9,986 nt of DNA, taken from NCBI GenBank assembly GCA_900539675.1, contig UQDJ01000055.1, positions 1-9,986 of the forward strand, given 5' to 3'. This stretch comes from an uncultured Coriobacteriaceae bacterium (lineage in GTDB: Bacteria > Actinomycetota > Coriobacteriia > Coriobacteriales > Eggerthellaceae). The notes below the pieces were generated by a model that was not told the origin of the DNA, searched no databases, and saw only the letters and a list, made by a program, of their open reading frames with translations. The position numbers and the translations under genes are program-made. This document shows, in pieces, positions 5,193 through 9,986 of the stretch; the stretch's first letter is position 1, and every line of letters starts with the position of its first letter.

Positions 5193-7799
5193 ATGGAAGC
5201 GCTGTATAGGAAATATCGTCCGACTACCTTTTCGGATGTTGTGGGGCAGGAGCATATTGAGCGTACCTTAAAGAATGCCATCGAGCAGAATAAGGTCTCG
5301 CATGCGTATCTGTTCTGTGGACCGCGTGGCACAGGCAAAACGACCATGGCTCGTATTTTGGCCAAGGCATTGCTGTGCGAAAAAGGCCCCACTACCGAAC
5401 CTGATGGTACCTGTCCCGAATGTATAGCTATTGCGAATGGTACACATCCCGATGTTTACGAATTGGATGCAGCGAGTCGTACCGGCGTTGATAACGTGCG
5501 CGAGGAAATTATTTCGCGCGTGAATTATGCTCCGACACGTGGCGCATGGAAAGTCTATATCATTGACGAGGTTCACATGCTTTCTACAGCAGCATTTAAC
5601 GCGCTGTTGAAAACGCTTGAAGAGCCGCCCAGCCATGTGGTGTTTATTCTTTGTACAACCGATCCTCAAAAGGTTCCTGAAACCATTCATTCTCGCTGTC
5701 AGCGTTTTGACTTTCATCGCATTTCTACCGAAGCAATCGTTTCTCGCTTGGGTGCCATTTGCGTCAAAGAAGGCGTGGAATTTGAGGGCGAAGCGCTTGA
5801 CCTCATTGCGTATCGCTCCGATGGGGGCATGCGTAACGCCTTGACTTCGCTTGAACAGCTGATTGCGTTTGGCGATGGCAAGGTCACCCTTGAAGGTGCA
5901 CAAAATCTTTTAGGATCGCTTGATGAAACTGATCTTTCGGAAATAGTTCTGGCTATTGGTAGACGTGATGCAGCTCAATGCTTCAATTGGGTATCGCACT
6001 ATGTGGAAACGGGTGCCGATTTTGCACAGTTCGTTTCCGATTTAGCGGATCATTTTCGCAATATGTATTTGCTCTCTATGGCGGGAGTGGAAGTTGAAAT
6101 TCATGTCAGCGATGCTGTGCGCAAAAACATGGTGGATCAGTTGCAATTTTTTGGGTCTGATCGTCTCGCGCGCATTTTGATGGTTCTGGGCGATTTAGCA
6201 AAGGATCTGCGTACTTCCAGCAATCCGCGCTTGAGTTTTGAAATTGCACTCACGCGTTTGATTCGCCCTGATTCTGATTACACGATTGAAGCACTTGCTG
6301 AACGAGTAGAAGTGCTTGAACAGCAGTTGGCGGAATTGCGCGAATCGGGCGCCATCACGATGCCATCGGCTACCGCGCCACAAGCAGCTGCGGTTTCGAT
6401 ATCTACTGCGCCCATGCCGGCTTCAACGCCGGTCGCTACAGCGCCTACAGCAGCGCCATCGGTTCCAACGCCGGTTGCTACTGCGCCTACAGCAGCGCCA
6501 TCGGTCCCAATGACAAGCACAGCGTCACCATTGGCTCCAATAGCCAACACAGTAACTCCTGCTGCACCTGCGCAAACTTCAGCAGCAACGGCAACGGCTT
6601 CCACCGCTGTCACGCCTGCTCCAGCAACTGCGCCAACAGTACCGGCAGCATCTGTCCCTACAGCATCCGCCCCTACAGCATCTGCCCCTACAGCATCCGC
6701 GCCAACACCAGCAGCTGCCGTAACGGCACCTAGTGTACCCGTGTCAAATTCAGCACTTGCTTCTCTGGATCTTTCGAATCCGGCAGCGGTGCAGCGTTTC
6801 TGGCACAGTGTCACGTCATCGTTGCGCAAAGCGAATCCGGCACGAGGCGTTTTGTTTATGAACGCCAAGGTGGAACCCGACCCGATGTGTAATGGCATTG
6901 CTATTTCTTTTGCGAAAGACAATGGTTTTGCGTATAACGCAGCTCAAAAGCCTGAAGTTCAGCAGTTGCTTGCCCAAACAATGCAGGCTATCGCAGGTGG
7001 CAATGTCGCCTATCGCTTATTGCTTGAGGGTGTGCCCGGTTCTCGTGTGAGCGCAGCGGCTACTGCTTCCGCGGCTCCGGCTGCTTCAGCGCCGTCAGTG
7101 CAGGTGGCATCTCGACTGGCGAGCACTCAACAGGCACAACCAGTTCAGCCGACGCAACCAGTGCAGCCGGCACAACCGGTTCAGCCGACGCGACCAGTGC
7201 AGCAGGCACAACCGTCTTCAGTTCCAGCGCCGTTGACTTCTCAGGCTCAAGCATCTACAACGCCAATACCTGATTCTGTCTCTGTGAACAAGGCTGCTGC
7301 AGCTGAAAAAGTGCGTGCAGCAGCAGAAGCAGCAGCGGCACGGTTTCGGCAGGCGACAGCGCAATCGGTGCCGCCTCAAGTAGATCAAGTTCCTCTTGAT
7401 GTGTATGACAGTGCCATACCTGCGGATTATTATCATGATGAGTCAGCGGCGACAATACTAAAACCGGAAGCTCCTGCTGCTGTGACATCTGCTGTGGTAA
7501 CACCCGCTGCTGCAGCACCCATTGCGGTAACAACACCAGCTGCTGCATCACCCACTACTACAGCACCCGCTGCTGCAGCACCCGCTATTACAGCACCCAC
7601 TGCGGTAACAACACCCGCTGCCAGTGCAGCAGCGTCGCCAGCGTCAATGACTTCGGCAAGCTTTGCTTCAGCTGTCGGTCAGCATAGTGGTGAGATTAAA
7701 TCGGTCGATCCAACGCGCGGCAACGAAGCAGATCAGATTAAAGATATTTTATCGGAGACGTTTGGAGCCAATATAAAGTTTGAGGAGCTCTCTGACTAA
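5193..7799 (+). CDS. dnaX: DNA polymerase III subunit gamma/tau DnaX
   Basis: DnaX is the ATPase of the clamp loader that places the beta clamp on primed DNA and organises the replisome. The 868-residue protein has a AAA+ core with RKYRPTTFSDVVGQEH (6-21), Walker A GPRGTGKT (43-50), Walker B I-I-D-E-V-H (123-128), sensor-1 region C-T-T-D-P-Q-K (154-160) and arginine-finger S-R-C-Q (167-170). Domain III runs to about 362, followed by a short coiled-coil-like helix (about 364-386). Only three of the usual four zinc Cys are seen (C62, C74, C77); the other site reads D71-G72. A folded C-terminal module (about 522-613, V-Q-R-F-W-H-S-V...) sits between two Ala/Pro/Thr/Gln-rich linkers (about 390-521 and 614-830), and a conserved-looking tail ends the protein (834-868). 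No A6-7 slippery site for a programmed gamma frameshift was seen. It is followed by ybaB and recR, as in many bacteria. Confidence 0.95.
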   Translation: MEALYRKYRPTTFSDVVGQEHIERTLKNAIEQNKVSHAYLFCGPRGTGKTTMARILAKALLCEKGPTTEPDGTCPECIAIANGTHPDVYELDAASRTGVDNVREEIISRVNYAPTRGAWKVYIIDEVHMLSTAAFNALLKTLEEPPSHVVFILCTTDPQKVPETIHSRCQRFDFHRISTEAIVSRLGAICVKEGVEFEGEALDLIAYRSDGGMRNALTSLEQLIAFGDGKVTLEGAQNLLGSLDETDLSEIVLAIGRRDAAQCFNWVSHYVETGADFAQFVSDLADHFRNMYLLSMAGVEVEIHVSDAVRKNMVDQLQFFGSDRLARILMVLGDLAKDLRTSSNPRLSFEIALTRLIRPDSDYTIEALAERVEVLEQQLAELRESGAITMPSATAPQAAAVSISTAPMPASTPVATAPTAAPSVPTPVATAPTAAPSVPMTSTASPLAPIANTVTPAAPAQTSAATATASTAVTPAPATAPTVPAASVPTASAPTASAPTASAPTPAAAVTAPSVPVSNSALASLDLSNPAAVQRFWHSVTSSLRKANPARGVLFMNAKVEPDPMCNGIAISFAKDNGFAYNAAQKPEVQQLLAQTMQAIAGGNVAYRLLLEGVPGSRVSAAATASAAPAASAPSVQVASRLASTQQAQPVQPTQPVQPAQPVQPTRPVQQAQPSSVPAPLTSQAQASTTPIPDSVSVNKAAAAEKVRAAAEAAAARFRQATAQSVPPQVDQVPLDVYDSAIPADYYHDESAATILKPEAPAAVTSAVVTPAAAAPIAVTTPAAASPTTTAPAAAAPAITAPTAVTTPAASAAASPASMTSASFASAVGQHSGEIKSVDPTRGNEADQIKDILSETFGANIKFEELSD
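6424..6507 (+). repeat. Tandem 42-bp repeat in dnaX linker 1 (2 copies)
   Basis: Two adjacent 42-base units (6424-6465 and 6466-6507) differ at only three positions and encode the 14-residue repeat TPVATAPTAAPSVP. The near identity at DNA level, including third codon positions, points to a recent in-frame duplication in the disordered linker. Confidence 0.85.
6654..6698 (+). repeat. Tandem 15-bp repeat in dnaX linker 1 (3 copies)
   Basis: Three units of 15 bases, each containing CCCTACAGCATC followed by C or T, start at 6654, 6669 and 6684. They encode repeated P-T-A-S-A. A degenerate fourth unit (GCGCCAACACCAGCA) follows. The period is a multiple of three, so copy-number change keeps the frame. 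Confidence 0.85.
7131..7214 (+). repeat. Tandem 36-bp repeat in dnaX linker 2 (2 copies plus partial)
   Basis: Units at 7131-7166 and 7167-7202 are near identical, with a 12-base partial third copy at 7203-7214. They encode A-Q-P-V-Q-P-T-(Q/R)-P-V-Q-(P/Q), itself a doubled six-residue unit. The Gln-Pro character differs from the Ala-Thr-Pro repeats elsewhere in the protein. Confidence 0.8.
7500..7631 (+). repeat. Degenerate Ala/Pro/Thr repeat cluster in dnaX linker 2
   Basis: Interspersed copies of (A/T)CACCCGCTGCTGCAGCACCC and GCGGTAACAACACC-like blocks recur here. For example, GCGGTAACAACACC occurs twice about 80 bases apart, and CCCGCTGCTGCAGCACCC occurs twice. They encode V-T-T-P-A-A and A-P-A-A-A-A-P stretches. 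The repetition is less regular than in the other three arrays. Confidence 0.65.
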
Positions 7800-7835
7800 C
7801 CGGGAAGCTCGCAACTAACGTTCATAAAGTTTCGC

Positions 7836-7841
7836 TACAAT
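7836..7841 (+). promoter_or_regulatory. Candidate -10 box before ybaB-recR
   Basis: TACAAT is one base from TATAAT and lies 50 bases before the ybaB start in the only sizeable gap of the dnaX-ybaB-recR block. No convincing -35 box lies 16-18 bases upstream. It is enclosed by the inverted repeat CGCAAC (7810-7815) / GTTGCG (7853-7858). A promoter giving ybaB-recR expression independent of dnaX is plausible. Confidence 0.35.
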
Positions 7842-7874
7842 GCACTAAGCACGTTGCGTACTACGAATATCCGC

Positions 7875-7882
7875 AAAGGAGA
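7875..7882 (+). promoter_or_regulatory. Ribosome binding site of ybaB
   Basis: AAAGGAGA lies 8 bases before the ATG at 7891. This near-perfect Shine-Dalgarno site fixes the ybaB start. Confidence 0.85.
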
Positions 7883-7890
7883 CACCTCGC

Positions 7891-8217
7891 ATGAATATGC
7901 AGCAAATGATGCGCCAGGCGCAAAAAATGCAAAAAGAATTGGCAAAGGCACAGGAAGAAATTGCCAACATGACCTTCGAAGGTAGCGCAGGGGGCGGCAT
8001 GGTAACTGCTACGGCTCGTGGCGATATGAGCATTGCTTCTATCAGGATTGATCCGGAAGCGCTCGATCCTGAAGATACTGACATGCTTGAAGATATGATC
8101 TGTGCAGCAGTGAATGAGGCGCTTCGCGGCGTTAACGATATGAGCAATGCTCGCATGGGTGCACTGACCGGTGGCATGAATATCCCCGGTATGGGTGGCA
8201 TGCCAGGTTTGAGGTAG
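7891..8217 (+). CDS. ybaB: YbaB/EbfC family nucleoid-associated protein
   Basis: This is a 108-residue protein of the small, dimeric YbaB/EbfC DNA-binding family, whose members coat the nucleoid and affect gene expression. Recognisable features are the N-terminal helix M-N-M-Q-Q-M-M-R-Q-A-Q-K-M-Q-K-E-L (1-17), the E-G-S-A-G-G-G-M-V-T-A-T-A-R-G-D strand-turn (30-45), I-R-I-D-P-E-A-L-D-P-E-D-T-D-M-L-E-D-M (51-69) and a Gly/Met-rich tail (about 94-108) like that of many homologues. The length is typical. It lies between dnaX and recR, with the recR start only 15 bases after its stop, the widely conserved arrangement dnaX-ybaB-recR. This context suggests a DNA replication or repair role, though the family's exact function is unsettled. 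A strong ribosome site and a possible own promoter precede it. Confidence 0.95.
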   Translation: MNMQQMMRQAQKMQKELAKAQEEIANMTFEGSAGGGMVTATARGDMSIASIRIDPEALDPEDTDMLEDMICAAVNEALRGVNDMSNARMGALTGGMNIPGMGGMPGLR

Positions 8218-8232
8218 AAGCGAGTCTAATTC

Positions 8233-8829
8233 GTGAATGCTTCATCGGCAATTCAAAAGCTGTTAGATGAATTAGAACGCCTGCCGGGTATTGGACCTAA
8301 GTCGGCGCAGCGTATTGCTTACTGGATTTTGAACCAGGATCGAAGCGATGCGATGCGCCTGGCGCAGGCGATTGTTGAAGTCAAAGACACCGTGCATTTT
8401 TGTTCACGGTGTTTTAATTATGCACAGGGAGACCTATGTGACATCTGTGCATCTCCGAAGCGCGACCAGAACATTATTTGTGTGGTATCAGAGCCACGCG
8501 ATATTCCACCCATTGAGCGGACTGGTTCGTTTTCGGGAGTTTATCACGTGCTAGGTGGGGCACTTTCTCCCTTAGAAGGAGTAGGGCCCGATGATTTGCA
8601 TATCGCCGAATTGTTGGCACGTTTGAATGATCCAGCTATAAAGGAAGTTATTCTGGCTACCAATCCCAATATTGAAGGCGAAACTACCGCAAGCTATTTG
8701 GCGCGCTTAATTAAGCCTTTAGGTGTAAAAGTTTCACGCCTTGCGAGTGGCTTACCTGTTGGCGGCGATTTGGAATTTGCTGATGAGGTGACGCTTGGGC
8801 GCGCCATAGAAGCGCGTCGCGAGCTGTAG
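8233..8829 (+). CDS. recR: Recombination mediator protein RecR (GTG start)
   Basis: RecR works with RecO (and RecF) to load RecA onto SSB-coated single-stranded DNA in gap repair. The 198 residues match the family length. Domains in order are: helix-hairpin-helix LPGIGPKSAQRIAYWIL (17-33), a four-Cys zinc finger (C57, C60, C69, C72) and the Toprim domain starting at I-I-C-V-V-S-E-P-R-D (81-90). Then come R-T-G-S-F-S-G-V-Y-H-V-L-G-G-A-L-S-P-L (95-113), E-V-I-L-A-T-N-P-N-I-E-G-E-T-T-A (138-153) and a C-terminal Walker-B-like G-L-P-V-G-G-D-L-E-F-A-D (173-184). The GTG is the natural start: it gives the standard N-terminus, and no upstream in-frame start fits. The ribosome site is weak (GCGAG, 8220-8224), so coupling to ybaB, whose stop is 15 bases upstream, is likely. 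Confidence 0.96.
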   Translation: MNASSAIQKLLDELERLPGIGPKSAQRIAYWILNQDRSDAMRLAQAIVEVKDTVHFCSRCFNYAQGDLCDICASPKRDQNIICVVSEPRDIPPIERTGSFSGVYHVLGGALSPLEGVGPDDLHIAELLARLNDPAIKEVILATNPNIEGETTASYLARLIKPLGVKVSRLASGLPVGGDLEFADEVTLGRAIEARREL

Positions 8830-8845
8830 CGTCATGATGCAATAG

Positions 8846-8860
8846 GCTGTAATTTACAGC
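8846..8860. terminator. Inverted repeat between convergent recR and coaX-like gene, possible bidirectional terminator
   Basis: GCTGTAA and TTACAGC form a perfect 7-base inverted repeat around a single T, 17 bases after the recR stop. It lies between converging genes, where a two-way terminator is expected. As RNA it would give a 5-6 bp stem, weakly extended by outer ATGC/GCAT pairing. It lacks a clear T tract on either side, so the call is tentative. Confidence 0.35.
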
Positions 8861-8900
8861 ATGCTATAGCGCATTGAGAAAGAGGATGCTAATCGCAGCG

Positions 8901-9710
8901 TCACTTGGTATTGCGTTTATATAAGAGATGAAGTCCATGTAGCACGACGTCGTTGACGGTTTCGTTAATGGTGGTGGAAATGGCAGCGATAACCGAAGCG
9001 TTTGAGCCGGTGGCCACCACCTTGGTGTTGTAGCCTAGCTCCTGCCAAATAACATGAACCAACCCATCGATGCGAGCCACTTCGCCTAGTACCACACCTG
9101 CTTGTACGGCAGCGCGAGTTGATTTGCCTATAGCAGTGGTAGGGATCTTTAGATCCACCACGGGAATCTTTGCTGCAGCCGAAGAGAGTCTGCTGGCGCT
9201 GGTCTCTAAACCGGGTGCAATAATGCCGCCAGCAAATTCACCGTTGTCGGTGATAACCTCAAAGGTAGTAGTAGTCTCCAGATTGATCAAGATAAGGGGC
9301 GATCCAAAGAGATCGCGTGCTCCCACCATGCCAGCAATGCGATCGGCACCCAATTCGGAAGGGTTGCTGTAGCCAAGCTTGATCCCGCTTTTAAGGCCGG
9401 GACCTACCACTAAAGGACGCTGGTGGCTTTCACTGGCAAGAGCTGAAACCCACGTATCAGTAATGGTGGGGGCAACGCTTGCCACAATGCTTCCCGTAAA
9501 AGAAAGTTTAGAGCCGTGTCCCAGTGAAGCGGCAAAATTCATAAGGATAGTTTTAGCTTCACATTCGGTGAGTTGAGTGGGAGTAGTTACGCACCAGGTG
9601 GCTACGTGCTCATCACCGCTAAATAATCCAAGTTGCGTAATGGAATTGCCGATAGAAACCGCAAGCATATTAGAAGTGTCATGAGGAATGCTATGAGTGG
9701 AGTTGTCCAT
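8901..9710 (-). CDS. coaX: Type III pantothenate kinase (CoaX/Baf) homologue with altered catalytic residues
   Basis: Type III pantothenate kinases phosphorylate pantothenate, the first step of CoA synthesis, using an acetate/sugar-kinase-like fold. The family match is clear over 269 residues: L-A-V-S-I-G-N-S-I-T-Q-L-G-L-F (16-30), V-G-P-G-L-K-S-G-I (102-110), NPSELGADRIAGMVGARD (116-133), T-T-T-T-F-E-V-I (146-153), GGIIAPGLETSASRL (161-175), K-S-T-R-A-A-V-Q-A-G (196-205) and R-I-D-G-L (213-217). However, the usual D-x-G-N-T reads S19-I-G-N-S, and D-x-G-T-A-T-T-F-D reads N143-L-E-T-T-T-T-F-E151. Only the Asp of G-A-D-R (D123) among the acidic signature positions is kept. It may be inactive or altered. 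The start at 9710 has an AGAAG site about 9-11 bases upstream. The Met at 9668, nearer the usual family start, lacks one. It is convergent with recR. Confidence 0.85.
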   Translation of the reverse strand: MDNSTHSIPHDTSNMLAVSIGNSITQLGLFSGDEHVATWCVTTPTQLTECEAKTILMNFAASLGHGSKLSFTGSIVASVAPTITDTWVSALASESHQRPLVVGPGLKSGIKLGYSNPSELGADRIAGMVGARDLFGSPLILINLETTTTFEVITDNGEFAGGIIAPGLETSASRLSSAAAKIPVVDLKIPTTAIGKSTRAAVQAGVVLGEVARIDGLVHVIWQELGYNTKVVATGSNASVIAAISTTINETVNDVVLHGLHLLYKRNTK

Positions 9711-9728
9711 GGAAGTGCTCTTCTATTT

Positions 9729-9755
9729 CTAATAGGGATAAACGTAAACCTTCAA
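9729..9755 (-). promoter_or_regulatory. Candidate promoter of the coaX-like gene
   Basis: Reading the minus strand, TTGAAG (9755-9750) is followed after 15 bases by TATTAG (9734-9729), ending 19 bases before the ATG. Both hexamers are near consensus, but the spacing is short; using the overlapping TTTGAA gives 16. An alternative pair further upstream is TTGCAA / TAGTCT with a 17-base spacer. Confidence 0.35.
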
Positions 9756-9850
9756 ACAGTATTTTCGCATAAGAAAGACTATGCAGATGGAATACATATT
9801 GCAACCTGGTCACTCCAAGTATTAACTAGCGCGTTTGCAGGGGAGCAGCG

Positions 9851-9886
9851 GTTCACAAAAGAGCAAGATGTGTGCAAAATGTGAAC
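9851..9886. repeat. Spaced 7-bp inverted repeat upstream of the coaX-like gene
   Basis: GTTCACA (9851-9857) and TGTGAAC (9880-9886) are perfect inverted copies separated by 22 bases. They could be half-sites of an operator or the stem of a leader RNA. With this length and spacing, chance is also possible. Confidence 0.35.
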
Positions 9887-9960
9887 GATTCAATTAGTGG
9901 TTGCATCCGAGAATAGCAAGGGTAAGATATACAAGCTCTCAAACGAGGGGCGGCACTGAA

Positions 9961-9980
9961 AAGCAAGTAATTACTCGCTT
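9961..9980 (-). terminator. Palindrome at window end, possible minus-strand terminator
   Basis: On the minus strand AAGCGAGT-AATT-ACTTGCTT forms an 8-bp stem (one G-U pair) with an AATT loop, ending in TTTT and then C. On the plus strand the same position is an A-C mismatch, so the minus orientation fits better. It may end a minus-strand gene lying beyond the window. Confidence 0.4.
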
Positions 9981-9986
9981 ATCACC

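Larger units (their letters stand above)
9711..9986. other. Non-coding region upstream of the coaX-like gene
   Basis: These 276 bases carry no convincing gene on either strand and look AT-richer than the rest. They hold a candidate minus-strand promoter close to the coaX-like start, a 7-bp spaced inverted repeat (9851-9886) and an imperfect palindrome at the edge (9961-9980). No tRNA, rRNA or riboswitch was recognised. Confidence 0.6.

Noticed and set aside
5376..5390. Programmed frameshift site in dnaX (A-rich run in GCGAAAAAGG)
   Set aside because: It has only five A, lies at about residue 63 and is far from the end of domain III, so it cannot generate a gamma-like product.
5268..5903. 211-codon minus-strand ORF opposite the dnaX AAA+ core
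   Set aside because: It lies wholly within a clearly conserved coding region on the other strand; its translation resembles no family I know.
6278..6922. 214-codon minus-strand ORF opposite dnaX
   Set aside because: It is the complement of the Ala/Pro/Thr repeat linker, which lacks stops in reverse and gives an Ala/Gly/Val-rich translation; no ribosome site or family match.
6424..7631. CRISPR-like repeats
   Set aside because: The repeats are directly tandem, in frame and coding within dnaX, with no unique spacers.
9633..9884. 83-codon plus-strand ORF upstream of coaX
   Set aside because: It starts within the coaX reading frame on the opposite strand, has no ribosome site and no recognisable motif.
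1..9986. Novel defence, toxin-antitoxin, phage or mobile system
   Set aside because: No integrase, transposase, terminal repeats, toxin-antitoxin pair or unknown multi-gene cassette was found; every substantial gene belongs to a known housekeeping family.

Overview
The window looks like a housekeeping stretch of a Gram-positive, Actinobacteria-type chromosome. Its wall genes (murA, an LCP-family protein), its small bacterial SRP RNA, and its Ala/Pro/Thr-rich DnaX point most plausibly to the class Coriobacteriia (Eggerthellales-like). Base composition looks close to half G+C by eye, lower than most of that group. The taxonomy is inference from protein style and gene order; no 16S or other diagnostic marker is present.

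Layout: (1) Bases 24-63 are not genomic. They hold a perfect 29-base copy of the reverse complement of the Illumina P5 flow-cell oligo followed by 11 A. The window therefore probably begins at a contaminated contig end, and the 5' end of murA is lost. (2) A plus-strand block follows: murA (5'-truncated), an LCP/LytR-CpsA-Psr membrane protein, and folC, with folC overlapping the LCP gene by 8 bases. (3) The SRP RNA gene (ffs) lies after folC, followed by a 12-bp hairpin. (4) A second plus-strand block holds dedA, dnaX, ybaB/ebfC and recR. The last three are a classic association linking the replicative clamp loader to recombinational repair. (5) A convergent minus-strand gene, a type III pantothenate kinase homologue (coaX-like), ends just past recR. 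(6) The last 276 bases are AT-richer non-coding DNA holding the likely coaX promoter region, an inverted repeat and, at the edge, a terminator-like palindrome.

Functionally the genes cover peptidoglycan precursor synthesis (MurA), possible wall-polymer attachment (LCP), folate polyglutamylation (FolC), co-translational membrane targeting (SRP RNA), membrane lipid/envelope homeostasis (DedA), DNA replication and repair (DnaX, YbaB, RecR) and possibly CoA synthesis (CoaX-like).

I find no novel defence or mobile system. The points worth a second look are the adapter chimera, two enzyme homologues that have lost most of their signature catalytic residues (the LCP protein and the CoaX-like protein), and a DnaX with an internal folded module between two long, repeat-built Ala/Pro/Thr-rich linkers.
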